Shown: one piece after another, positions 11,414 through 21,708 of the stretch
Layout: every line of letters starts with the position of its first letter
How positions within the stretch are numbered: the stretch's first letter is position 1
DNA from: Methyloglobulus morosus KoM1
Lineage (GTDB): Bacteria > Pseudomonadota > Gammaproteobacteria > Methylococcales > Methylomonadaceae
DNA length: 39,218 nucleotides
Direction of reading: 5' to 3'
Assembly: GCF_000496735.2 (NCBI RefSeq)
Contig: NZ_AYLO01000053.1
Span: 1-39,218, forward strand
The notes under the pieces: model-generated
Seen by the model: the letters and a program-made list of their open reading frames with translations, nothing else
Databases searched by the model: none
What the model was told of the DNA's origin: nothing
Program-made: the position numbers and the translations under genes

Positions 11414-11967
11414 TGGTAGAAATGGACAGCAACCAAAAGCCAATGGCGCACATCTTGGAAAAAGCCAAGAAGCTGAAATTACTGATCCTGGATGTCGATG
11501 GCGTGTTAACTGACGGGCGGCTTTATTTCGACAATGAAGGCATGGAATATAAATGCTTTCATGCCCGTGATGGCCATGGCCTCAAATTGTTACAAAAGAC
11601 TAGCGTAAAAGTGGCGATTATCTCCGGCAGGAAATCCAATTCAGTGGAGCTGCGCATGAAAAGCCTGGGCATTGATTATGTCTATCAAGGCCATGAAGAT
11701 AAGCAAGGCGTATTCGCCGAACTGCTCGAAAGTGCCGGCATTATAGCGGAACAAGCGGCTTATGTCGGAGATGACCTGCTGGACTTGCCGATCATGAAAA
11801 GGGTTGGCCTGGCTATTGCCGTAAATGATGCGCACTACGCCGTCAAAGAACGGGCGGATTGGTGTACCGTTTTGCCTGGCGGGCAAGGCGCGGTGCGGGA
11901 AGTTTGCGATTTGATTATGCAGGCGCAAGGGAACTTTGATAAGGTCTTGGATTATTACCTGAAATGA
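11413..11967 (+). CDS. kdsC: 3-deoxy-manno-octulosonate-8-phosphatase KdsC
   Basis: A HAD-superfamily phosphatase (C0 type, tetrameric) that removes phosphate from Kdo-8-phosphate. The nucleophile motif DVDGVLTDG is at residues 27-35, with Asp27 and Asp29. Motif II appears as IISGRKS and the metal-binding motif as YVGDDLLDLPIM. The usual family length of about 180 residues is kept (184). It overlaps kdsD by one base and lptC by four (ATGA), so the three are read from one messenger. Confidence 0.96.
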   Translation: MVEMDSNQKPMAHILEKAKKLKLLILDVDGVLTDGRLYFDNEGMEYKCFHARDGHGLKLLQKTSVKVAIISGRKSNSVELRMKSLGIDYVYQGHEDKQGVFAELLESAGIIAEQAAYVGDDLLDLPIMKRVGLAIAVNDAHYAVKERADWCTVLPGGQGAVREVCDLIMQAQGNFDKVLDYYLK

Positions 11968-12536
11968 CCCACTTCAGTGAAAAATTCATTTACATATTCC
12001 TGACGGGACTGGCTTTGCTAAGCTGGTGGTTAACGCAATACACGGGATTAATTCAGGCCGAAAAAGAAAAGGTTAACGGAACATACCCGGATTATTTCAG
12101 CAAGTCCTACACCAAATGGGAAATGGATGAAACCGGTCAGGTAAAGAGCACGCTGACGGCGGAAGAAATGACGCATTATGCGACAGACGACTGGGCGACG
12201 CATACGAAAAAACCGGTCATGACGTTTAATAACGAAAAAACGCCACCTTGGGTTGTGATAGCCGAAACAGGGGTGCTGTCAAAAGACGGAAAAAAACTCC
12301 AGTTGAACGGCAAAGTAACGGTTAACCGGGCGAACACCCAGGATCTCAAACAACTGACGATCAATACATCTAATTTGATGGTTACACCAGAAACCAGTTA
12401 TGCGGAAACCAATGCATGGGCAGAGCTGATCAGTGCCTCTAATGTCACCACTGGCACAGGGATGAAAATGACATTTAAAGAGCCGATTCATGTAGAGTTG
12501 CTTTCCAAAGTGAAAGGTAAATATGAAACGAAATAA
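11964..12536 (+). CDS. lptC: LPS export protein LptC
   Basis: A bitopic inner-membrane protein that accepts lipopolysaccharide from the LptB2FG transporter and passes it to LptA. The 190 residues begin with one N-terminal membrane helix (FIYIFLTGLALLSWWLT). A periplasmic beta-jellyroll follows, with the family's PDYFSKSYTKWEMDETG start and a LQLNGKVTVNR strand. Overlaps with kdsC (4 bases) and lptA (14 bases) fit the canonical kdsC-lptC-lptA-lptB order. Sequence conservation in this family is low; gene order makes the call firm. Confidence 0.93.
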   Translation: MTHFSEKFIYIFLTGLALLSWWLTQYTGLIQAEKEKVNGTYPDYFSKSYTKWEMDETGQVKSTLTAEEMTHYATDDWATHTKKPVMTFNNEKTPPWVVIAETGVLSKDGKKLQLNGKVTVNRANTQDLKQLTINTSNLMVTPETSYAETNAWAELISASNVTTGTGMKMTFKEPIHVELLSKVKGKYETK

Positions 12537-13107
12537 GATAATTGCTTGCTGCTGGGCATTGTTGACGAGTTGTTGCTGCACAACCTTATGGGCATTGGAG
12601 AGCGATGCCGACCAACCCATCACGATTGATTCCAATACTGCCACTTACGACGATGCCACATCAACCAGTATCTACACAGGAAACGTCATCTCAATACAAG
12701 GCACCATAAGGGTCAATTCGGACAAACTCGTGGTTTATTTTCTTGATGGTGAAGCCGATAAGTTAGTGTTCACTGGAAACAAGGCGAAATTTAAACAAAC
12801 ACCCAGCGTAGGGGCGGAAGATGTAACCGGCGAAGCGTTGACCGGCGAGTATTACCCTAAGAAAAATCTTCTGGTGCTTATTAAAGAAGCAACGGTTTGG
12901 CAAGGCAATGGCACATATTCCAGTGATTATATCGAATACAACAGCAAAAGCTCGGTCGTGAAAGCCGGCGACAACTCCACAGATGCCAAACGCGTCCATG
13001 TCTTGTTGAAGCCTAAACAAAAAACGCCTAATGATACAGGGCTTAAAACGGATTCTAAAAAGAATGACGACACTAGCGGCAAAACATCTGATCAAAACCT
13101 ACAATAA
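12523..13107 (+). CDS. lptA: Periplasmic LPS-transport protein LptA
   Basis: The periplasmic bridge protein carrying lipopolysaccharide from LptC to the outer-membrane LptD. Residues 1-24 are a signal peptide ending TLWALE. The OstA-type domain follows with [48 protein letters not shown] and [12 protein letters not shown], the expected repeating beta-strand pattern. The last 30 residues are Lys/Asp-rich and probably disordered. The tail's coding sequence overlaps the start of lptB by 44 bases. Confidence 0.93.
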   Translation: MKRNKIIACCWALLTSCCCTTLWALESDADQPITIDSNTATYDDATSTSIYTGNVISIQGTIRVNSDKLVVYFLDGEADKLVFTGNKAKFKQTPSVGAEDVTGEALTGEYYPKKNLLVLIKEATVWQGNGTYSSDYIEYNSKSSVVKAGDNSTDAKRVHVLLKPKQKTPNDTGLKTDSKKNDDTSGKTSDQNLQ

Positions 13108-13789
13108 ACGCAATGTCGTCAATGGTGTTTCATTGCATGTCAATACCGGCGAAGTGGTCGGTTTGTTGGGCCCTAATGGTGCCGGGAAAACCACCAGTTT
13201 TTATATGATGGTGGGCCTTATCAAAGCCGATGAAGGCGAAATTTTGTTGGATGAATTAGACATCACCCAACACCCCATGCACTTAAGGGCAAAGCTGGGT
13301 GTAGGCTATTTGCCGCAGGAACCGTCAGTATTCCGCAAACTCAGCGTGGCGGATAATTTACGGGCAGTCCTCCAAATTCGGACAGATTTGACCGAAGGGC
13401 AGATGGAGCTGATTATTGAAGAATTACTGGAAGAGTTCCACATCCCGCATCTACGTAACCAAATGGCCTTAAGCCTTTCCGGTGGCGAACGACGACGGGT
13501 GGAAATCGCCAGGGCATTGGCAAGCAATCCCCAGTTCATTTTATTGGACGAACCTTTCGCGGGTGTCGACCCCATCTCGGTAGAAGACATACAAGCCATC
13601 ATAGAACACCTCAAAGACCGCGGTATCGGCATCTTGATTACCGAACATAATGTCCAAGAAACACTAGGTATTTGCAGCCGTGCGTATATACTTAACGAAG
13701 GCAGGGTTATTGCTGAAGGCAGCACGGATGAGATCGTACAGAACGAGGAAGTCCGTAAAGTTTATCTGGGCAATAACTTTAAATTATGA
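13064..13789 (+). CDS. lptB: LPS export ABC transporter ATP-binding protein LptB
   Basis: The cytoplasmic ATPase dimer that powers lipopolysaccharide extraction with LptF and LptG, whose genes are not in this window. Walker [10 protein letters not shown] is at residues 36-44. The Q-loop region [15 protein letters not shown], signature [15 protein letters not shown], Walker [14 protein letters not shown] and the [10 protein letters not shown] switch all match LptB. ATG 13064 gives the standard 241 residues; the frame is open to 13031, but the extension does not look like LptB. Translation starts inside lptA. Confidence 0.97.
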   Translation: MTTLAAKHLIKTYNKRNVVNGVSLHVNTGEVVGLLGPNGAGKTTSFYMMVGLIKADEGEILLDELDITQHPMHLRAKLGVGYLPQEPSVFRKLSVADNLRAVLQIRTDLTEGQMELIIEELLEEFHIPHLRNQMALSLSGGERRRVEIARALASNPQFILLDEPFAGVDPISVEDIQAIIEHLKDRGIGILITEHNVQETLGICSRAYILNEGRVIAEGSTDEIVQNEEVRKVYLGNNFKL

Positions 13790-13819
13790 TGCTTTTTTGC
13801 AAAAAAATGTGATGCGCTT

Positions 13820-15271
13820 ATGAAACAGTCCATCAATCTAAAACTAGGGCAGCAGCTCTCGATGACACCGCAATTGCAACAGGCAATCCGGTTGCTGCAA
13901 ATGTCCACCTTAGATTTACAACAAGAAATTCAGCAAGCTCTCGATTCCAATATCATGCTGGAAGTCGAGGAGGAAGAAGGCAACTTTCAACCCCTGGAAG
14001 GATTGACCGAAAAAAAAACTGAAACGACCGACACGCTCACCAGTGAAGGCTCGCAAACCGACATGCCAGACGAACTTCCCATTGATTCGTCCTGGGACGA
14101 TGTTTATGAAGAAGACTACGAATCCACGGCCAGCTCTACCAGCAACGAAGCCGTGGAGTTTGAAACGCAGCGCGGCAATACTTCAACATTACTCGACCAT
14201 TTAGTCTGGCAATTGGAGCTGACCCGATTTTCTGAGCGCGATCACGACATTGCACTGTCAATCATCGATTCCATAAACGATGAAGGTTACCTGATTAGCA
14301 GCCTTGAGGAAATTTATCAGGGTTTACAGGGTCAAATGGATGACTTGGACTTCGATGAAGTGCAAGCGGTGCTGCACCGGATACAAAATTTTGACCCGTC
14401 TGGCGTGGCCGCTGTTGACCTTCAAGATTGCCTGAAAATTCAACTGATGCAATTGCCTGAACATACGCCTTTCCGAAAAGTCGCCTTGACCATCGTCACA
14501 AACCACCTGGATTTATTGGCAAATCATGGTCGGGCGGCATTGATGCGTGAATTGTCCTTGACTTCAGAACAATTGGATAAGGCCGTCGCACTTATCCGGT
14601 CGCTTGATCCCAAACCCGGCTTACAAATACAGCAATCGGAATCGGAATATGTGATACCTGATGTTTATGTCATTAAACGCAACAACGCATGGCAAGTTAG
14701 CCTCAACCCAGAGGCCGCCCCCAAATTGCGCATTAATACCGAGTATTCCTCACTCATTAAAAGGGCTGATGACAGTAAAGGCAATCAGTTCATGAAAGAT
14801 CATTACCAAGAAGCCAAATGGTTCATCAAAAGCCTGCAAGGCCGCAACGACACGATCTTACGGGTTGCCCGCGCTATCGTAGACCGACAAAAGGAGTTTC
14901 TTGAGCATGGCGCCATCGCCATGAAACCGATGGTCCTAAGGGCCATTGCCGAGGAGCTGGAACTGCATGAATCGACCGTCTCCCGGGTCACTACCCAAAA
15001 ATATATGCACACGCCCAACGGGATAGTCGAATTTAAGTATTTTTTTTCCAGCCATGTTTCAACCGAAGAAGGAGGTGAATGTTCATCAACGGCCATTAGG
15101 GCCTTTATAAAAGAGTTAGTCAGCAATGAAAATCCGGCCAAACCATTGAGTGACAGCAAGATCGCCGATTTATTGAATGAAAAAGGCATCAATGTTGCGA
15201 GAAGAACCATAGCAAAATATCGCGAAGCAATGTTTATCGCCTCTTCCAGCGAACGGAAACGTACCTTATAA
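13820..15271 (+). CDS. rpoN: RNA polymerase sigma-54 factor RpoN
   Basis: The alternative sigma factor for -24/-12 promoters, dependent on AAA+ activators. Region I is Gln/Leu-rich at residues 1-50 (LGQQLSMTPQLQQAIRLLQ). An acidic region II is at about 52-105. The core-binding and helix-turn-helix regions follow (AIAEELELHESTVSRVT), and the diagnostic RpoN box ARRTIAKYRE is near the C-terminus. 483 residues is normal. It follows lptB by 30 bases and precedes hpf, as in E. coli and many other gammaproteobacteria. Confidence 0.97.
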   Translation: MKQSINLKLGQQLSMTPQLQQAIRLLQMSTLDLQQEIQQALDSNIMLEVEEEEGNFQPLEGLTEKKTETTDTLTSEGSQTDMPDELPIDSSWDDVYEEDYESTASSTSNEAVEFETQRGNTSTLLDHLVWQLELTRFSERDHDIALSIIDSINDEGYLISSLEEIYQGLQGQMDDLDFDEVQAVLHRIQNFDPSGVAAVDLQDCLKIQLMQLPEHTPFRKVALTIVTNHLDLLANHGRAALMRELSLTSEQLDKAVALIRSLDPKPGLQIQQSESEYVIPDVYVIKRNNAWQVSLNPEAAPKLRINTEYSSLIKRADDSKGNQFMKDHYQEAKWFIKSLQGRNDTILRVARAIVDRQKEFLEHGAIAMKPMVLRAIAEELELHESTVSRVTTQKYMHTPNGIVEFKYFFSSHVSTEEGGECSSTAIRAFIKELVSNENPAKPLSDSKIADLLNEKGINVARRTIAKYREAMFIASSSERKRTL

Positions 15272-15317
15272 GGCTAACTCGTCCAAATCTAATTATCTAT
15301 CAGTAAAGGAGTATTCC

Positions 15318-15608
15318 ATGCAAATCATCGTAACAGGTCATCATCTTGAAATTACAGACTCTTTGAGAGCGCACGTCAATTCTAAATTTGATAAGTTAGG
15401 GCGTCACTTTGATAATGTCACTGATGTACACGTTATATTGAGCATAGAAAAGTTAATGCAAAAAGCAGAAGCCACCGTGCATATTAACGGGGCGAAGTTA
15501 TTTGCCGAAGACCAACAGGAAGATATGTACGCCGCCATTGACGATATGGTCGATAAGCTCGACCGTCAAATTACCAAACACAAAGAAAAATTGACCAACC
15601 ACCGTTAA
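15318..15608 (+). CDS. hpf: Ribosome hibernation-promoting factor (short HPF)
   Basis: A 96-residue HPF/YfiA-family protein that binds in the decoding region of idle ribosomes and promotes hibernation. The fold start MQIIVTGHHLEITDSLRAHV, the FDKLGRHFDNVTDVHV strand-helix and the C-terminal DDMVDKLDRQITKHKEK helix are all recognisable. It lacks the long C-terminal dimerisation domain of long HPFs. AAAGGAG lies ten bases before the ATG. It is the standard gene after rpoN. Confidence 0.95.
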   Translation: MQIIVTGHHLEITDSLRAHVNSKFDKLGRHFDNVTDVHVILSIEKLMQKAEATVHINGAKLFAEDQQEDMYAAIDDMVDKLDRQITKHKEKLTNHR

Positions 15609-15619
15609 TATCAATGATA

Positions 15620-15644
15620 GGGTGCAAAGTTCGGCTTTGCACCC
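15620..15644 (+). terminator. Strong hairpin between hpf and rapZ (no clear U tract)
   Basis: GGGTGCAAAG (15620-15629) pairs perfectly with CTTTGCACCC (15635-15644) around the loop TTCGG. It fills the 54-base gap where ptsN would be expected. There is no run of T after the stem, so it may be a partial terminator, an RNA-stability element or a repeat rather than an efficient Rho-independent stop. Confidence 0.5.
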
Positions 15645-15662
15645 TCGCCTTCCCAAATACCA

Positions 15663-16520
15663 ATGAAACTAATTATTGTCAGCGGCCTTTCAGGTTCCGG
15701 CAAAAGTATTGCACTAGAAACCCTGGAAGACTGCGGCTATTACTGCATCGATAACCTGCCGTTTACGTTACTGGAAAGCTTTATTGCCGATGTCATGCTG
15801 GTGGACAAGAACACCTACGCTAAAACGGCAATAGGCATTGACGCACGAAACCAAAGCGAAAGCCTCGTCAATTTCTCTGAAAGCTTACGTTTAATCCGAA
15901 ATAAGGGCATTGACTGTGAAATCATTTTTATGCAGGCCGAAGAGTCCACCTTACTGAAACGCTACAGCGAAACTCGCCGCAGGCATCCGTTGACCGATTT
16001 TAATATTCCCTTAAAGGAAGCGATAAAAATTGAAAAGGAGATGCTGGTGCCTATTGCGCGGCATGCTAGCGTCGTCATTGACACGAGCCGAACCCATTAC
16101 CACCAGCTTCGGGATCTTATTAAGGATCAAATAGGCGAACGCGAATTTAGGCATATTTCCTTGCAATTTCAGTCATTTGGATACAAAAACGGCATTCCTT
16201 TGGACGCTGATTTTGTCTATGATGCGCGGAGCTTGCCAAATCCTTATTGGATACCCGAATTGAGGGGATTGACAGGCAAGGACCAGCCTGTCAGCGATTT
16301 CCTCAAAAGCCAAGAGCTTGTCGGGGAACTTTTTCAAGATATTACGGACTTCCTGGAACGTTGGATTCCACGATTTGAAGCAGAAGGCCGGAGTTACCTC
16401 ACAGTCGCCATTGGCTGTACCGGGGGACAACACCGCTCTGTTTATCTGGTCGATACACTGGCAAAGCAGTTCAAGAGCCCCACCCTCAATGTGATAGTAA
16501 GGCACAGGGAACTTAGCTAA
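15663..16520 (+). CDS. rapZ: RNase adapter protein RapZ
   Basis: A 285-residue P-loop protein which in enterobacteria binds the small RNA GlmZ and hands it to RNase E, tuning glucosamine-6-phosphate supply. Walker A GLSGSGKS lies at residues 8-15. The CEIIFMQAEESTLLKRYSETRRRHPL segment is present in shortened recognisable form around residues 80-105. The C-terminal domain has the conserved IGCTGGQHRSV loop. In the usual cluster ptsN precedes rapZ and npr follows; neither is here. It is convergent with the min operon. Confidence 0.94.
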   Translation: MKLIIVSGLSGSGKSIALETLEDCGYYCIDNLPFTLLESFIADVMLVDKNTYAKTAIGIDARNQSESLVNFSESLRLIRNKGIDCEIIFMQAEESTLLKRYSETRRRHPLTDFNIPLKEAIKIEKEMLVPIARHASVVIDTSRTHYHQLRDLIKDQIGEREFRHISLQFQSFGYKNGIPLDADFVYDARSLPNPYWIPELRGLTGKDQPVSDFLKSQELVGELFQDITDFLERWIPRFEAEGRSYLTVAIGCTGGQHRSVYLVDTLAKQFKSPTLNVIVRHRELS

Positions 16521-16550
16521 GGAAAGCCATTAACAGGCCTTTCCATAAGG

Positions 16551-16754
16551 TTATTTCAGCGAGAGCGTCTCAACCCGGCCTTTCAACTCGACCACCAGTT
16601 TGCCTTCTTTAGCCAACCAGCCGATAGCGCGTTGAACCTCGCTTTTGCCCAAAGCCGTATCTGTGGTAATTTTTGTGACACTGGACGGGCCATTTTTTTC
16701 CAGGTAATGCCAGATTTTTCCAGCCGCTGTGCCAATTTCAGTGATCGCTGTCAT
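16551..16754 (-). CDS. Small winged-helix protein (DUF2582 / PF10771 type)
   Basis: A 67-residue protein, essentially one winged helix-turn-helix: IGTAAGKIWHYLEKNGPSSV, then a TDTALGKSEVQRAIGWLA recognition-helix region, and a KLVVELKGR wing. This matches the short DUF2582 family, whose role is not established. ATG 16754 is chosen because TAAGGAG sits seven bases upstream; the open frame continues back into minE and is not needed. It follows minE by 19 bases on the same strand and is probably on the min transcript. DNA binding is inference from the fold. Confidence 0.75.
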   Translation of the reverse strand: MTAITEIGTAAGKIWHYLEKNGPSSVTKITTDTALGKSEVQRAIGWLAKEGKLVVELKGRVETLSLK

Positions 16755-16773
16755 ATTTATCTCCTTACCTAAA

Positions 16774-17040
16774 TTAAAATCGCTTCGTTTGGTCATCAGG
16801 TAACATGATATTTAGCTCCAAGGTTTCCTGATTTCCGTCCTGCTCAAACTTTACGGAGATGGCATCTTTGTCAACATGGACATATTTCTGGATGACATCC
16901 AATAGTTCTTGCTGTAATTGCGGCAAATACATGGGCTGGCTTTGCGAAACACGTTCATGCGCCACCAGGATTTGCAGCCTTTCTTTGGCCAATGAAGCCG
17001 AACTGGTTTTGGAGGTTTTAAAGTAATCGAGTAAGCTCAT
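16774..17040 (-). CDS. minE: Cell division topological specificity factor MinE
   Basis: An 88-residue protein that stimulates MinD ATPase at the membrane and drives the pole-to-pole Min oscillation. The N-terminal LLDYFKTSK is the membrane-targeting segment. AKERLQILVAHER is the anti-MinCD helix/strand that contacts MinD. The C-terminal half is the dimeric topological-specificity domain, with QQELLDVIQKYV and a final ELNIMLP. Its start overlaps the last base of minD, as expected for minCDE. Confidence 0.96.
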   Translation of the reverse strand: MSLLDYFKTSKTSSASLAKERLQILVAHERVSQSQPMYLPQLQQELLDVIQKYVHVDKDAISVKFEQDGNQETLELNIMLPDDQTKRF

Positions 17041-17849
17041 TACTTGCCTCCAAACAGTTTACCAAAGAAGCCTTTCTTGTCGTCGATAAAGCGGTGTGGT
17101 TTATTTTCCCCCAAGTAGCGGGCGACAATATCAACGTAAGCTTGGCCGGCATCGCTTTTTTCATCGAGGATGACCGGAATCCCTGAGTTTGATGCATTCA
17201 GTACCGATTTTGATTCCGGTATCACGCCTAAAAGATGCAACGACAGAATCTCCTGCACATCATCGACGCTCAACATTTCGCCCAGTTTTACACGTTCAGG
17301 GGAATAACGAGTGAGTAGCAAGTATTCTTTGATGGGTTCCTTGTTTTCTTCAGCCCGACGGGATTTGCTGGACAATATCCCCAACATGCGGTCGGAATCC
17401 CTGACCGAAGACACTTCGGGGTTGGTCACCACAAACGCATCGTCGGCAAAATACATCGCCAAATGCGCACCTTTCTCGATGCCGGCAGGGGAATCACAAA
17501 TAATGTATTTGAAGTCCCTGGACAGTTCGTCCAAAACTTTTCCGACACCTTCCTGGCTCAGCGCATCTTTATCGCGAGTTTGTGAGGCAGCCAGTATGTA
17601 TAGCAAATTACAGTTTTTATCTTTTATCAGGGCCTGATTAAGGCTGGCTTCCCCGTTGATGACATTGATAAAGTCATAAACGACCCGACGCTCACAGCCC
17701 ATTATCAAATCCAGGTTACGTAAGCCCACATCAAAATCAATCACGGCTGTCTTATGGCCTTTTTTTGCAAGCCCCATGGCGATAGCGGCGCTGGTCGTGG
17801 TTTTGCCTACGCCCCCCTTACCTGATGTTACGACAATAATTCTTGCCAA
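17040..17849 (-). CDS. minD: Septum-site determining ATPase MinD
   Basis: A 269-residue ParA/MinD-type ATPase that recruits MinC to the membrane. The deviant Walker A GKGGVGKTT starts at residue 10, with both Lys11 and Lys16. CERRVVYDF and the Walker B-like YIICDSPAGIE match MinD, and NPEVSSVRDSDR is diagnostic. The last residues KGFFGKLFGGK form the amphipathic membrane-targeting helix. It is 39 bases downstream of minC. Confidence 0.98.
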   Translation of the reverse strand: MARIIVVTSGKGGVGKTTTSAAIAMGLAKKGHKTAVIDFDVGLRNLDLIMGCERRVVYDFINVINGEASLNQALIKDKNCNLLYILAASQTRDKDALSQEGVGKVLDELSRDFKYIICDSPAGIEKGAHLAMYFADDAFVVTNPEVSSVRDSDRMLGILSSKSRRAEENKEPIKEYLLLTRYSPERVKLGEMLSVDDVQEILSLHLLGVIPESKSVLNASNSGIPVILDEKSDAGQAYVDIVARYLGENKPHRFIDDKKGFFGKLFGGK

Positions 17850-17888
17850 TGGATGTTCCCCCTTGAATCGGAATGGTACCAGAATGGA

Positions 17889-18623
17889 TTATATTTCTTG
17901 AATGACTAATGTTTGTTTATCAAGATAGATTTGTACAGGCTTATTATGGACATTTTGGTTAAGATCTTCGCTGATTTTATAATTACCGGCGATAGAAATC
18001 AGTTCTGCTTGCAGGGCATTGCAAAAAATGCGCGCTTCAGTGTTGCCTTGCACACCCGCTAAGGCGCGACCACGCAATGCGCCGTAAACGTGGATGTTGC
18101 CTTCCGCCAAAATCTCCGTACCGGCACTTACGGGTGCCACAATGACCAAGTCACCCGCAGCATAAACACGCTGGCCTGAGCGTATAGGTTGGGTTATGAG
18201 CGTTGTCCCCGTTTGCAACAAATCTTTAGTTTCAGGTTCTGGAGCTGGTGTTTTAGGTTTATTTGTGTCGGCTGTAATGCTGCTGGTGTGAATTGAATGC
18301 ACCGGAATTCCTAGTGCGATCCCTTGCTCATTTTGTTGTGGATTCCCGCCCCGTATACCAATGGGCAACAAGCCCAGCTTGCGTATTATCCCAATAATGG
18401 CTGCAACATCAACGTCGATATTATGCTTATTCAGTTCCTGGACATCCAAAATCAACGGGGAATTTTTAAAGAATTCCGGCGCCAGTTGAATCTTTGCCAG
18501 AAGTTGTTGTTCAACTGTTATCTGGTCATCGCTAGACAAGACCAAGACAGGTACAGAAAAAGTGCTGCTCTTGAATTCCAAAGCAGGCGGGTTATAAGGC
18601 GTTTTTTGTGCGTCTTGAGACAT
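17889..18623 (-). CDS. minC: Septum formation inhibitor MinC
   Basis: A 244-residue FtsZ-assembly inhibitor. The N-terminal domain (residues 1-105) includes FFKNSPLILDVQELN and GIIRKLGLLPIGIRGG. A linker with Pro/Glu/Thr follows. The C-terminal beta-helix domain from about residue 140 has the typical GQRVYAAGDLVIVAPVSAG, ILAEGNIHVYGALRGRALAG and ARIFCNALQAELISIAG strands that bind MinD. It is the first gene of minCDE. The 18624-18900 stretch upstream contains no gene and must hold promoters for both min and thiC. Confidence 0.96.
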   Translation of the reverse strand: MSQDAQKTPYNPPALEFKSSTFSVPVLVLSSDDQITVEQQLLAKIQLAPEFFKNSPLILDVQELNKHNIDVDVAAIIGIIRKLGLLPIGIRGGNPQQNEQGIALGIPVHSIHTSSITADTNKPKTPAPEPETKDLLQTGTTLITQPIRSGQRVYAAGDLVIVAPVSAGTEILAEGNIHVYGALRGRALAGVQGNTEARIFCNALQAELISIAGNYKISEDLNQNVHNKPVQIYLDKQTLVIQEI

Positions 18624-18900
18624 CCGTTCAATCGTGTTTTGGCAATTATTCTAGCAATATTAACACTAGTCTTAAAAAAAATCATTTTTCAACGGCTAAA
18701 AATTACACAGCACCCAATGAAATTGGCATCTGATCCCATCAAAACACAAGACAGCATTTAATTCCAATTTGCTCAATTGTATTAAAACGTAGGTTATCTA
18801 TCCTTTAAGCTTATGGGGGTATAACCTTAAACACCCGACCACCCTAGAATCAGGATTTGCAATTTCCCATTTTTTGATTTAACGTAACCTAATCCGTAAT

Positions 18901-20929
<2,029 letters not shown>

Positions 20930-20956
20930 TTATTTCAGTGCTATTTTAAAGAATTC

Positions 20957-20981
20957 ACCGAAGCAATTGTGTTGCTTCGGT
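20957..20981. terminator. Convergent hairpin between thiC and the TetR-family gene
   Basis: ACCGAAGCAA (20957-20966) and TTGCTTCGGT (20972-20981) form a perfect 10-bp stem with loop TTGTG, in the 71-base gap between the convergent thiC and TetR-family genes. T-rich sequence follows weakly on either side, so it may serve both strands. Confidence 0.6.
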
Positions 20982-21000
20982 AAACTGTTTACTTTACCTA

Positions 21001-21669
21001 TTACACAGTACGGACGGAACGCAACAAACGCGAAGCCTGTGGGGTTTTGGTAAGGGGTGTTATTCCGCCCATGGCGTTCATCCAACCGTCATGAATGAAC
21101 CGCCTGACGAGCAGAACAACACTTTCTTCCAAATCATTATCATTTAAACCACCGAGCTGTGTCGTCAGCATAAAAACGCAAATTCCGTGAATGCCGCCCA
21201 AGAAAGCCAACGCTGTTTGCCGACGTTGGGCAGGAGACAACTCAGGTGCAATCAATGCGAAATGCGTATCAAACTGTCCGTAAAGGTTATCTACTTTTTT
21301 CTGATACCACTCAGGAATTTCGGCATCATCGGGTAAACGGTGTTCAAAAACCATGCTCCACCGATTGAGGTTTTGGCAGGCGTAACGAATATAAACGCCC
21401 GCCAACTCTTCAAGACAGCGCTCAGGGTTTGAACATTTCACTTGTTGCATTTGTTCGGTTATGGTGTCCAACGTCCTGCCTTTAATGTGCAAGATCAAAT
21501 CGTTCATATTATCGAACACCATGTAGATACTGCCTACGGTATAGCCTATTTTGACTGCTATATTCCTTACCCGTAGCTGAGGCAAACCCCCTTCGATAAC
21601 TAAATCTTCAGCGGCTACCAAAACCATGTTTTTTATTTGCTCTAAAGAGTGATGCCCTCGTCTTGCCAT
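21001..21669 (-). CDS. TetR/AcrR-family transcriptional regulator
   Basis: A 222-residue regulator. The N-terminal TetR DNA-binding domain runs over about residues 8-55, with LEQIKNMVLVAAEDLVIEGG and the recognition region VRNIAVKIGYTVGSIYMVFDN. The C-terminal ligand domain contains a Trp-His-Gly-like region (FLGGIHGICVF), suggesting the WHG-type C-terminal family. ATG 21669 has GGAGT upstream; a TTG two codons earlier is an alternative. It lies 39 bases after the S8 protease gene on the same strand and may be part of that operon. Ligand and targets are unknown. Confidence 0.85.
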   Translation of the reverse strand: MARRGHHSLEQIKNMVLVAAEDLVIEGGLPQLRVRNIAVKIGYTVGSIYMVFDNMNDLILHIKGRTLDTITEQMQQVKCSNPERCLEELAGVYIRYACQNLNRWSMVFEHRLPDDAEIPEWYQKKVDNLYGQFDTHFALIAPELSPAQRRQTALAFLGGIHGICVFMLTTQLGGLNDNDLEESVVLLVRRFIHDGWMNAMGGITPLTKTPQASRLLRSVRTV

Positions 21670-21708
21670 TTTCAATTACTCCAGAATCAGGAAATATTTT
21701 TGTTAGTC

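Noticed and set aside
16521-16544. GGAAAG/CTTTCC stem between rapZ and the winged-helix gene considered as a terminator
   Set aside because: The stem is short and imperfect, and there is no T run on either strand.
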